From Pseudobutyrivibrio xylanivorans (GTDB lineage: Bacteria > Bacillota > Clostridia > Lachnospirales > Lachnospiraceae), in contig NZ_VTVE01000001.1 of the NCBI RefSeq assembly GCF_010906925.1, positions 372,001 to 436,000 of the forward strand: a stretch of 64,000 nt of DNA. Direction: 5' to 3'. Within the stretch, counting starts at the first letter, position 1. Every line of letters begins with the position of its first letter. The notes under the pieces are model-generated. The model searched no databases and was not told the DNA's origin. It saw only the letters and a program-made list of their open reading frames with translations. Shown one piece after another: positions 28,772 through 39,600 of this stretch. Both the position numbers and the translations under genes were made by a program.

Positions 28772-31558
28772 ATGGGAATTGGACCAGACAGATTAGGAGA
28801 TTTTTATCCTGATTGGGTGAATGACCTAAAGGACGAGGACCTTCGTCCTGAGATTCTTAAGCTTGGTAAGGTGATTACAGACAGAGCTAAGATTAAGCTT
28901 GGATTGCAGAAAGTTACCAAGTATGATCCTGAGTACTGGGCTGTTGCTAATCTTGCACCTACAAAGGAGATTGCAGAGCTTGCCCTTTCTATGGGAGGCA
29001 TCAGAAAGCCAAAGACATTTTCGCAACTTCTTGCTATTACAGGTCTTGATGAGAAGACTCTTAATGAGAGATTAGAGCAGGCTAGCTACACAGGTCTTTT
29101 AGAGTGGAACTATGAGAACGAGGCTCATGAGAAGCAGTGGGTACTTCCTATGTTTGTACCTGGCTCAGCTGAGTTTTCAAACATGAATCAGGACTTCTTA
29201 AAGGAGCACCCTGAGATGGGACGTTTCTTCGAGAGAATGAGTCGTCTTCCACTTGAGGGACTTACACACATGGTACCACCAGGAGGCGCTGGTATAGGTA
29301 TGCATGTTATTCCTGTTGAGGAAGCTATTTCTATGGAGCAGGAAGCAATCGGACTTGAGAAGATTTCCTACTGGCTGGACAAGTACGAGGGCAAGTATGC
29401 AAAATCTCCTTGTTCATGTCGTCTTTCTAGAAAGACATATAACGAGGGATGTGCAGATGACCCTGAGGGTTGGTGTATCGCTGTTGGTGATATGGCTGAC
29501 TATGTTGTTGAGACAAATAAGGGCGGCGAGTACATCACTAAGGAAGAGGCTCTTGCTATCTTCAAGCAGGCAGAGGACAACGGTTTTGTTCACCAGATTA
29601 CTAACATCGATGGCGAGAACAAGATTTTTGCTATCTGTAACTGTAATGTAAATGTATGTTACGCACTTCGTACATCACAGCTTTTCAATACTCCAAACAT
29701 GTCACGTTCTGCTTATGTGGCACATGTTACAGCTGAGGATTGTGTTGCCTGTGGTAAGTGTGTTGAGAATTGTCCAGCAGGTGCTGTTAAGCTTGGACAG
29801 AAGCTTTGCAAGGCTGACGGAAGCGAAGTTACATATCCTAAGCAGGTACTTCCTACAGAGAAGAAATGGTCTACTGATGAGTGGAATGATGATTATCGTG
29901 ACACTAACAGAATCAACTGCTATGACACAGGTACAGCCCCATGTAAGACAGCATGTCCTGCACATATTGCTATTCAGGGATATCTTCGCATGGCAGCTCA
30001 GGGTCGTTACAAAGAGGCTCTTGCTCTTATTAAGCAGGATAATCCACTTCCAGCTATTTGCGGACGTGTTTGTAACAGACGATGTGAGGCAGCATGTACT
30101 CGTGGTACAGTAGATGAGGCTATTGCAATTGACGAGGTTAAGAGATTCCTTGCAGAGATGGATCTCAAGGCTGAGACAAGATATATTCCAAAGAAAATTG
30201 TTCCTTCTCAGAAGGGTGAGTTTACAGAAAAGGTTGCTATTATTGGTGCAGGTCCTGCAGGTCTTTCTTGCGCATATTACTTAGCACTTAAGGGCTACAA
30301 GCCAACAATCTTTGAAAAGAGCAAGTATCCAGGTGGCATGCTTAGATATGGTATTCCATCATTCGTACTTGAAAACAATGTTATCGATGCTGAAATCGAT
30401 ATTATCAAGGAACTTGGTGTAGATATTAAGTGTGGCGTAGAAGTAGGCAAGGATATTTCACTTGATGAGTTACGTTCACAGGGCTACAAGGCATTCTACG
30501 TAGCAATCGGTTGCCAGGGTGGTAACAAGCCAGGAGTTCCTGGAGATGATGCTATCGGTACAGCTACAGCTGTTGATTTCCTTCATGAGGTTTCTGAGAA
30601 CGAGGCTTATGATATCAAGGGCGACCTTGTTGTTATCGGTGGTGGTAATGTTGCCATCGACGTTGCCCGTTCAGCTAGACGTGTTGGCAACGAAAAGGTT
30701 TCTATGTTCTGTCTTGAGACAAGAGACATTATGCCAGCATCACCAGAGGAAATCGAAATCGTAGAGGCAGAGGGCGTAGAGCTCAACTGCGGTTGGGGTC
30801 CAAAGGAAGTTCTTGTAGACGAGGCAGGTGCCGTTAAGGGTATCGTTCTTAAAAAGTGTACTCGTGTCAAGGATGAGACAGGACGTTTCGCTCCTGAGTA
30901 TGATGAGAATGACACAATCACTGTTGAGTGTAAGCATGTTATTTTCTCAGTGGGACAGCGCAGCGTATACGGAGACCTCTTTAAGGGTTCAAAGGTTGTT
31001 ATCGACAGAGGCCCTAAGGCTGATGCTCTTACATACCAGACTGATGAGCCGGACATCTTTGTAGGTGGTGATATGTACACAGGTCCTAAGTTTGCAATTG
31101 ATGCAATTGCAGCAGGTCGTGAGGGTGCTATTTCTATTCACAGATTTGTTCAGCCAAACAGCTCACTTACAATTGGACGTAACCGTCGTGATTTCATCGA
31201 GCTTGATAAGGATGATCTTCGCATTGACGATTATGATCACAGCCCACGTCAGATTCCTGGTGTGTCAAAGACTACAGTTGATGGCGAGCTTTCATTCAGA
31301 GATAAGACAGTAGAATTTACAGAGGAGCAAATCAAGGTAGAGACAGCTAGATGCTTGAAGTGTGGTGCTTCAGTAGTTGATGAGAATAAGTGTATCGGTT
31401 GTGGTGTATGTACAACCAAGTGCGAATTCGACGCTATCAAGCTTTACCGTGAGCATCCAGAGTGCTCTAAGATGACTCCATCTGAGGACAAGCTTAAATA
31501 CGTTCTTCCTTATGGCTTTAAGCAGCGCGTTAAGGTTGCTTTCAAACATAAGAAATAA
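28772..31558 (+). CDS. Multidomain iron-sulfur flavoprotein with GltD-like NAD(P)H domain
   Basis: A 928-residue cytoplasmic redox protein. The N-terminal 320 residues contain unusual Cys groups (PCSCRLSRK, ADDPEGWC, CNCNVNVC). A ferredoxin motif CVACGKCVENCP lies near 325. From about 388 the protein resembles the GltD/NfnB family: the Cys-rich entry PCKTACPAHIAIQGYL and ICGRVCNRRCEAAC, the FAD-binding VAIIGAGPAGLSCA (about 488), and the NAD(P)-binding VVIGGGNVAIDVARSARR (about 620). A second ferredoxin motif CIGCGVCTTKC is near 874. GGAGG lies 11 bases before the ATG. It is probably an NAD(P)H-ferredoxin-linked oxidoreductase; the substrate is unknown and the N-terminal domain may receive electrons from another protein. 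Confidence 0.85.
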   Translation: MGIGPDRLGDFYPDWVNDLKDEDLRPEILKLGKVITDRAKIKLGLQKVTKYDPEYWAVANLAPTKEIAELALSMGGIRKPKTFSQLLAITGLDEKTLNERLEQASYTGLLEWNYENEAHEKQWVLPMFVPGSAEFSNMNQDFLKEHPEMGRFFERMSRLPLEGLTHMVPPGGAGIGMHVIPVEEAISMEQEAIGLEKISYWLDKYEGKYAKSPCSCRLSRKTYNEGCADDPEGWCIAVGDMADYVVETNKGGEYITKEEALAIFKQAEDNGFVHQITNIDGENKIFAICNCNVNVCYALRTSQLFNTPNMSRSAYVAHVTAEDCVACGKCVENCPAGAVKLGQKLCKADGSEVTYPKQVLPTEKKWSTDEWNDDYRDTNRINCYDTGTAPCKTACPAHIAIQGYLRMAAQGRYKEALALIKQDNPLPAICGRVCNRRCEAACTRGTVDEAIAIDEVKRFLAEMDLKAETRYIPKKIVPSQKGEFTEKVAIIGAGPAGLSCAYYLALKGYKPTIFEKSKYPGGMLRYGIPSFVLENNVIDAEIDIIKELGVDIKCGVEVGKDISLDELRSQGYKAFYVAIGCQGGNKPGVPGDDAIGTATAVDFLHEVSENEAYDIKGDLVVIGGGNVAIDVARSARRVGNEKVSMFCLETRDIMPASPEEIEIVEAEGVELNCGWGPKEVLVDEAGAVKGIVLKKCTRVKDETGRFAPEYDENDTITVECKHVIFSVGQRSVYGDLFKGSKVVIDRGPKADALTYQTDEPDIFVGGDMYTGPKFAIDAIAAGREGAISIHRFVQPNSSLTIGRNRRDFIELDKDDLRIDDYDHSPRQIPGVSKTTVDGELSFRDKTVEFTEEQIKVETARCLKCGASVVDENKCIGCGVCTTKCEFDAIKLYREHPECSKMTPSEDKLKYVLPYGFKQRVKVAFKHKK

Positions 31559-31595
31559 AAACGAGATATAAATACTGCATCTTATTGCAATAATG

Positions 31596-31636
31596 TGGTA
31601 CAATAATGCCTGCTGGATAGCTATCTGGCAGGCATT
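31596..31636 (+). promoter_or_regulatory. Extended -10 promoter abutting a 32-base palindrome
   Basis: TGGTACAAT (31596-31604) is an extended -10 element. Immediately after it, 31605-31636 form a near-perfect palindrome: AATGCCTGC / GCAGGCATT with GATAGCTATC at the centre. Its position over the expected transcription start suggests an operator. It could also be a weak terminator for the upstream gene, but only ATTAATTATT follows. Confidence 0.45.
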
Positions 31637-31656
31637 AATTATTCTGGAGGCAGTAT

Positions 31657-32646
31657 ATGCATTTTTATCTATTTGCGGAGGGATTTGCCCAGGCCCTTAG
31701 GACAATTTTATTAGTTTACTTGATTCTGACTTTTATGTTCACTGTATATTCTATAGCCAGAATGTATTGGTGCGCACATGTGGGCTCTGATGTTAAGGGT
31801 GGCAAGGAAAGAATGCGCCAGCTTCGCAAGGCAGGCCGTTTTGTGCAGATGCCTGTTTACTCTATGGAGGAGATGGCTAAGGAGAAGCATAAAAGAGATG
31901 TGCGTATGGTATATTTTCCAGCGGACAATCCTAGAGACAAGCGATTTGTTATAGTTCTTCCTGGTGGAGGATACGCTAGAGTTTGCACTCGTCATGAGGG
32001 CTATCCTGTGGCAGCTGAGCTTAATAAAATGGGAATAAATGCATTTGTTCTTGAATATAGAGCAGGCAGAGATTGCGCTCCATTTGGACCAATGGAGGAC
32101 CTTGGCATCGCTCTTAGATTTATTCAGGACAATACAGATAAATTCGACGTAGTTATGGATGATTATGGATTAATAGGCTTTTCAGCTGGTGGAAATGTGG
32201 CTGGTATTTTTTCTAGCCACAAGTTTGGATACTTGGATTACCAGGTTCCACGTCCAGGCATTTTAGTCCTTGGCTATCCATGGACTTGCGTTAATGACTG
32301 GCTTAGTCATCCATATTGGAATATTTGGATTGGACTTTTGGGAGTATGGCTTTCTAATCGTGGTAGTTACCACATGTTTGGTCTTAGACATATAAAAAAG
32401 GGTAGACAGATGCTTGATGTACAAAAATATATCGAGGCTGATTATCCAAAGACATTTATGTTTTCAGGTAGCTGGGATGTTTTGGTTCCAGCCAGCAGAC
32501 ACGCAGATGTATTTGACGAGGCACTTACAAGAGCTGGCGTAGAACATAAATATGAGAAATATTTCGGTGTACCTCACGGTATAGGTCTTGGAAAGCGTAC
32601 TAAGGCTCAAGGATGGCTTGAGCGAGCTGTAGAATACTGGGGATAG
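31657..32646 (+). CDS. Membrane-anchored alpha/beta hydrolase (esterase-like)
   Basis: A 329-residue alpha/beta-hydrolase fold protein with an N-terminal hydrophobic helix (about 12-34, LRTILLVYLILTFMFTVY), so probably anchored in the membrane. Catalytic features: oxyanion loop LPGGGYARV near 107, nucleophile elbow GFSAGGN near 179, acid residue in SGSWDVLVP and histidine in VPHGIG. This resembles the BD-FAE/acetyl-esterase group. CTGGAGG precedes the ATG. It stands alone between a palindromic promoter and a terminator. The substrate (for instance acylated sugars or lipids) cannot be deduced. Confidence 0.85.
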   Translation: MHFYLFAEGFAQALRTILLVYLILTFMFTVYSIARMYWCAHVGSDVKGGKERMRQLRKAGRFVQMPVYSMEEMAKEKHKRDVRMVYFPADNPRDKRFVIVLPGGGYARVCTRHEGYPVAAELNKMGINAFVLEYRAGRDCAPFGPMEDLGIALRFIQDNTDKFDVVMDDYGLIGFSAGGNVAGIFSSHKFGYLDYQVPRPGILVLGYPWTCVNDWLSHPYWNIWIGLLGVWLSNRGSYHMFGLRHIKKGRQMLDVQKYIEADYPKTFMFSGSWDVLVPASRHADVFDEALTRAGVEHKYEKYFGVPHGIGLGKRTKAQGWLERAVEYWG

Positions 32647-32717
32647 TAAATCTTAAATCTGAGTATTAATCTACAGAATTTTCATAAAAAATTAATAGTT
32701 TGCTCATAACTAAGAAT

Positions 32718-32765
32718 TCCTCGCGTGGTAAAATTACAATAGTAATTTCCCTGCGAGGATTTTTT
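32718..32765 (+). terminator. Terminator hairpin just upstream of the second chemoreceptor
   Basis: TCCTCGC pairs with GCGAGGA, with an inner stem AAATTAC / GTAATTT, followed by six T. It lies only 28 bases before the chemoreceptor start. It either ends the esterase transcript or acts as an attenuator in the chemoreceptor leader. Confidence 0.8.
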
Positions 32766-32792
32766 GTGGGCTGCAAAAAAGGAGCGATTAAC

Positions 32793-34595
32793 ATGAGAAA
32801 AAGTATGAAGACAAAGATATTGATATGTATTTTAATTCTGGATTTGGTGATGATTATAGGTGTATCAATCATTGCCGTTAATTTTAGAACAGCAGTTAAA
32901 TCTGCCAATACTATGTCAGATACATATTTGATGGTTGAGCAGGACTTTGGTAACGCCAATACTAATGTGCAAAACTTAGTTAAGCGTTTCTTTGTTCTTC
33001 AGACTATGAATTATATGTATGGAGGCAATTGGGATAATACTGAAGTTAGAGATCAAATTATTGGTCTTGGAGCAGATGAGTACGGCGCAGTTGAGGAAGC
33101 TATTGCAGATTTGAAAACTCATGTGGATACCATTAACGATAAAGAGTTTACTGAAGAATATAAGGTAATGAGTGAAGCGGCTTTAGGTTTTGTTTCAGAA
33201 TACAAGGAAATAGAGAAGCTGTATTATAATAATGATTTTGCTGGTGCAAGTACTAGATACTTTGCAGGCTCTCATGAGATGGTAACAGTTTATGAAGAAA
33301 ATGTTGGTCTCATGAAAGAACGATTAGAGCAATTGGTGAAACTGAACGATGAAAAACTTGCAAAGGCTGAGAAGGAAGTTCAAAAATCCATTGCAATAGG
33401 TGTGATATTACTAGTAATTGCATCAATATCAACAATAATTATTGTTATTAAATCAGTTAATCCTCTTGTAAGCTCTGCTAAGGAACTTGATAAGATGATT
33501 AGTGAGATGAATGCTGGAAATGCAAACTTGGCTCATAGGTTAAAAAATAAATCTAAGGACGAGGTTGGTGTCTTAGTAGGTGGTATCAACAACTTCTTGG
33601 AGACATTGGAAAAAATCATTTTTACTATTAAGAGTGAATCTGGAAATATTTATAGCTCAGTAGAAAATACTGTTGGTATCGTTAATTCATCAAAGGATGA
33701 TGTAAGTAACGTATCTGCAGTTATGGAAGAGCTTACAGCTAGCATGGAGACTGCAAATAACACACTTCTTTCTCTTAATGAGGAGGCAGGAGATGTTAAT
33801 GATGCAGTAGGACAGGTTTCAAATCAGGTTTCAGAGGGAACTAACAGAGTGGCTGATATCAAGGAACATGCTACTGTTATCCGTGAGAAGACAGAGAAGA
33901 TGAAATCCTCTACAAATGAGATGGTTTCATCTATCAAAGATACACTTGAGAACTCAATTGCAGAAAGTAAGAATGTTGAGCAGATTCAGACTCTTACAGA
34001 GGATATCCTTTCTATCGCAGCACAGACAAATCTTCTTGCACTTAATGCTTCAATCGAGGCTGCTCGTGCAGGTGAGGCAGGTAAGGGATTCGCAGTAGTT
34101 GCTGATGAAATCAGACAGCTTGCTGAGCATAGTAAGGAGACAGCTAATTCGATTCAGGAAATCAGTAATCAGGTTATTTCAGCCGTTGAGGCACTTGCTG
34201 ATAACTCTAACGAGATGCTTACATACGTAAGTGAGACAGTACTTTCAGATTATGATGATTTCGAAGGTGTTGCTAAGCAGTACTATCAGGATGCTGAGGA
34301 TATCAATGCAGTACTTGATAGTGTAAATGACAATACAGTAGTTCTTAATTCTACAATCAGCGAGATGACATCAGAGATTGACCATATCTCTAGAGTTATC
34401 AATGACTGTACACAGGGTGTATCTGATGCTACAGAAAGCACAACAGGAATCCTTGAGTCTATCACAACAATCCATGATGACTCAGAGAGCAACCGTGAAA
34501 TCTCTCAGAGACTTCAGGATGAAGTGTCACGCTTCTCTAGCACAGCAGAGGATGCAGAAGAAGTAGCAGAAGTAGAAGAAGAGATAGAAGAATAA
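32793..34595 (+). CDS. Methyl-accepting chemotaxis protein with helical sensor domain
   Basis: A 600-residue chemoreceptor. Transmembrane helix at about 10-32, a predominantly helical extracellular domain (about 35-195, four-helix-bundle type by composition), a second helix (about 198-220, [18 protein letters not shown]), a HAMP segment and a signalling coiled coil with the tip [20 protein letters not shown]. It ends in an acidic tail ([12 protein letters not shown]), without a CheR-binding pentapeptide. AAGGAG stands before ATG 32793; the ATG at 32700 lies upstream of a terminator hairpin and is rejected. Ligand unknown. A very strong terminator follows. Confidence 0.93.
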   Translation: MRKSMKTKILICILILDLVMIIGVSIIAVNFRTAVKSANTMSDTYLMVEQDFGNANTNVQNLVKRFFVLQTMNYMYGGNWDNTEVRDQIIGLGADEYGAVEEAIADLKTHVDTINDKEFTEEYKVMSEAALGFVSEYKEIEKLYYNNDFAGASTRYFAGSHEMVTVYEENVGLMKERLEQLVKLNDEKLAKAEKEVQKSIAIGVILLVIASISTIIIVIKSVNPLVSSAKELDKMISEMNAGNANLAHRLKNKSKDEVGVLVGGINNFLETLEKIIFTIKSESGNIYSSVENTVGIVNSSKDDVSNVSAVMEELTASMETANNTLLSLNEEAGDVNDAVGQVSNQVSEGTNRVADIKEHATVIREKTEKMKSSTNEMVSSIKDTLENSIAESKNVEQIQTLTEDILSIAAQTNLLALNASIEAARAGEAGKGFAVVADEIRQLAEHSKETANSIQEISNQVISAVEALADNSNEMLTYVSETVLSDYDDFEGVAKQYYQDAEDINAVLDSVNDNTVVLNSTISEMTSEIDHISRVINDCTQGVSDATESTTGILESITTIHDDSESNREISQRLQDEVSRFSSTAEDAEEVAEVEEEIEE

Positions 34596-34605
34596 TTACA
34601 AAATA

Positions 34606-34645
34606 AATAAATGGCCAAGCTGCATAAGCAGCTTGGCCATTTATT
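34606..34645. terminator. 18-bp perfect hairpin terminator
   Basis: AATAAATGGCCAAGCTGC pairs perfectly with GCAGCTTGGCCATTTATT around the loop ATAA. It ends the chemoreceptor transcript and, being A/T-flanked on both sides, may act in both directions. Confidence 0.85.
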
Positions 34646-34662
34646 ATTTGGCAAATAAAAAA

Positions 34663-34754
34663 GCCTCCAGTTACGCTCTCAAGCCTTAGATATTGCTTCG
34701 CTCAACTAACACGTTTCGCTGCGCAACACTAAGAGCTTGATAGCTACTGGAGGC
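34663..34754 (-). repeat. Structured intergenic repeat, copy B
   Basis: Minus-strand copy of the dispersed element. Outer stem GCCTCCAGT / ACTGGAGGC (34663-34671 with 34746-34754), then GCTATCAAGC with GCTTGAGAGC, and CTTAG with CTAAG, enclosing GTTGCGCAGCGAAAC and TTGAGCGAAGCAA. On the minus strand the stem is followed by TTTTTTATTTG, so it should terminate guaB transcription. The core is nearly identical to copy A while the outer arms are quite different in sequence. Confidence 0.88.
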
Positions 34755-34792
34755 ATTATTTTAGCTGTGTCACTCCTTACGATATACGGAAT

Positions 34793-36289
<1,497 letters not shown>

Positions 36290-36294
36290 TTAAA

Positions 36295-36323
36295 ATTATA
36301 TTTAACAAAGTAGTCTGTGTCAA
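36295..36323 (-). promoter_or_regulatory. Consensus sigma-A promoter for guaB
   Basis: On the minus strand TTGACA (36318-36323) and TATAAT (36295-36300) are separated by exactly 17 bases, with both hexamers perfect. Confidence 0.9.
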
Positions 36324-36431
36324 TGAAAGTTTGCCAACAAATATGCTGATTTTTTATGTGTTATTTTAGATTTTTTTGACATGTACATAATAGAAAGACA
36401 TTTGTCCGTCTCTAAAATAAAAATGGCAACT

Positions 36432-36473
36432 TCAGACAGTGTCTGAGAAAGGAGATTGTTAAAAAATTAGCAA
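36432..36473 (+). promoter_or_regulatory. Two dyads upstream of nifJ, the second Rex-like
   Basis: The 415-base gap between guaB and nifJ contains TCAGACA-G-TGTCTGA (36432-36446, perfect 7-1-7) and TTGTTAA-AAAA-TTAGCAA (36456-36473). The latter matches the clostridial Rex operator TTGTTAANNNNTTAACAA with one mismatch. Rex senses NADH/NAD and represses fermentation genes. The dyads lie about 70-110 bases upstream of the proposed nifJ promoter, so their effect is uncertain. Confidence 0.45.
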
Positions 36474-36544
36474 TTTTATACAACAAATCAAAAATATTTA
36501 ACATTTTTGTACTGTAAAATGAACAGAATTGCAGCTTTCTTTTA

Positions 36545-36573
36545 TTGATTTATTTTCTCAATAGTCCTATCAT
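36545..36573 (+). promoter_or_regulatory. Probable promoter for nifJ
   Basis: TTGATT (36545-36550) and TATCAT (36568-36573), spaced 17 bases, about 93 bases before nifJ. A second candidate is the extended -10 TGATACTAT closer to the gene (near 36630). Confidence 0.5.
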
Positions 36574-36665
36574 AAAATTACGGCATTATGGGGTGGGGTT
36601 CCGGTTAATTATTGACTCACTCGTGATACTATAAATGCTTATATAATTGAAGGAGGAATTTAGAA

Positions 36666-39600
36666 ATGCCAAGAGCAAAACAGTCTATGGATGGTAACCA
36701 GGCTGCAGCACATGTCGCTTATGCGTTTACTGATGTTGCCGCTATTTATCCTATTACACCATCCAGCCCAATGGCCGATTTCGTTGACCAGTGGTCAGCA
36801 GCAGGCCTTGAGAATATTTTCGGAAATCAGGTAAAGGTAGTAGAAATGGAGTCTGAGGCAGGTGCGGCAGGTGCCGTTCATGGTTCACTTGGTGCAGGTG
36901 CACTTACTACTACATTTACAGCTTCACAGGGTCTTCTTCTTATGATCCCTAATATGTACAAGATTGCTGCAGAGCAGCTCCCTTGTGTATTCGATGTATC
37001 AGCTCGTACAGTTGCTACACAGTCACTTAACATCTTCGGTGATCATTCCGATGTATATGCTTGTCGTCAGACAGGTTTCGCAATGATGGCTGAGACAAAT
37101 CCACAGGAAGTAATGGATCTTTCTCCAGTAGCTCATCTTGCAGCTATCGAGGGTAAGGTACCTGTACTTAATTTCTTTGACGGATTCCGTACATCACACG
37201 AGATTCAGAAAATTGAAAAGTGGGATTATGCAGATCTCAAAGAGATGGTTAACATGGATGCTATCGCTGAGTTCAGAGCTAAGGCTCTTAATCCAGAGCA
37301 CCCAACAATGCGTGGTTCACATGAAAACGGAGACGTTTTCTTCCAGCATAGAGAAGCTTGCAACACAGCTTACGACAATTTCCCAGCAGTTGTTCAGAAG
37401 TACATGGACAAGGTAAATGCAAAGCTTGGTACAGATTACAAGCTTTTCAATTACTATGGTGCTGCTGATGCAGATAGAATCATCGTAGCTATGGGTTCTA
37501 TCAACGACGTAGCAGAAGAGGTTATTGATTACCTCAACGCACACGGCGAGAAGGTTGGTGTACTTAAGGTTCGTCTTTACAGACCTTGGTCATCAGAGGC
37601 ATTCCTTGCTGCACTTCCAAAGACAGCAAAGAAGATTGCTATCCTCGATCGTACAAAGGAACCAGGTGCTCTCGCAGATCCTCTTTACCTTGATGTTGCT
37701 ACAACACTTCGTGAAGCAGGTCTCAACGACATCACAATCTGCGGTGGTAGATATGGTCTTGGTTCTAAGGATACTCCTCCTTCATCAGTATTTGCTGTAT
37801 ATAAGGAACTTGAGAAGTCTGAGCCAAAGCGCAGATTTACAATCGGTATTGTAGATGATGTTACTAACCTTTCACTTCCAGAGGTTAAGCCAGCTCCTAT
37901 TACATCAGCTCCTGGTACTAAGGAGTGCAAGTTCTGGGGCCTTGGTGGTGATGGTACTGTAGGTGCTAACAAGAACTCTACAAAGATCATCGGTGACCAC
38001 ACAGACAAGTACATCCAGGCATACTTCCAGTATGACTCTAAGAAGACTGGTGGTGTTACAATTTCTCACTTGAGATTTGGTGACAACCCAATCAAGTCTC
38101 CTTACTATATCAACCAGGCTGACTTCGTTGCTTGCCACAACCCAGCATACGTTACACAGGGTATGAAGATGGTGCAGGACGTTAAGCCAGGCGGAGTATT
38201 TATGATTAACTGCCAGTGGTCAGATGATGAGCTTGAGCAGCACCTTAACGCTGAGGCAAAGAAATACATCGCTGATAACAATATCCAGCTTTACACAATC
38301 AATGCTATCGATAAGGCTATCGAGATTGGTATGGGTAAGCGTACAAATACAATTCTTCAGTCAGCATTCTTCAAGCTCGCTGATGTAATGCCTATCGATC
38401 AGGCTGTAGATTACATGAAACAGGCAGCTAAGAAGTCATACGGCAAGAAGGGTGACGATGTTGTTCAGATGAACTACAACGCTATCGACGCTGGTGTAGA
38501 TGCTGTACATAAGGTAAATGTTCCAGATTCATGGAAGAACCCAGCAGCAGATCCTGCTAAGCCAGCACTTGAGGGTCGTCCAGAGTTGGTTAAGATGGTT
38601 AAGAATCTCCTTGAGCCTATCTCTAAGATGGATGGTGATTCACTTCCAGTTTCAGCATTCGTTGAGAACCCTAACGGACAGTTCGAGCTTGGTGCAGCTG
38701 CATACGAGAAGCGTGGTACAGCTGTAACAGTTCCTACATGGGATGAGACAAAGTGTATCCAGTGTAACCAGTGTGCATTTGTATGTTCACATGCTACAAT
38801 CCGTCCATTCATGCTTTCTGAGGACGAGGTTAAGGCAGCTCCAGCAAACATCAAGCTTGCTGATACAAAGCCAAAGGCTTCTGAGTACAAGTACACAATG
38901 TCAGTATCTCCACTTGATTGTATGGGATGCGGCGAGTGTACAACAGTTTGTCCAGTTGGTGCTATCACAATGGTTCCACAGGCAGAAGAAGCAGACGAGC
39001 AGCCAGTATTCAACTACTTAGTAGCTAATGTTGGACGTAAGGAAGCAGCAGGTTCTGACCTTACAGTTAAGGGCTCACAGTTCAATCAGCCACTCCTTGA
39101 GTTCTCAGGATCATGTGCAGGTTGTGCTGAGACTTCATACGCAAGACTTATTACACAGCTCTTTGGTGAGCATATGTATATTTCAAACGCTACAGGATGT
39201 TCTTCAATTTGGGGTGGTCCTGCAGCTACATCACCATTTACAGTTAACAAGGATTCTAAGAAGGGTCCAGCATGGTGTAACTCACTCTTCGAGGACAACG
39301 CTCAGCATGGTATGGGTATGGAAGTAGGACAGAAGTACTTACGTGACCATGCTATCGCTTCAGCTAAGAAGGCAGCAGAGGCTGGTTCAGCAGATCTTAA
39401 GGCTGCATTCGCTAAGTTCGAGGAGACAGTTAATTCTACAAGAGAGAACGGCCCAGCAGCTGACGCTCTTATCGCAGCACTTGAGAAGGACGGCTCAGCA
39501 GATGCTAAGGCAGCTCTTGAACTCAAGGATTACCTCGCTAAGAAGTCTGTATGGATCTTCGGTGGTGACGGTTGGGCATACGATATCGGATTCGGCGGTC

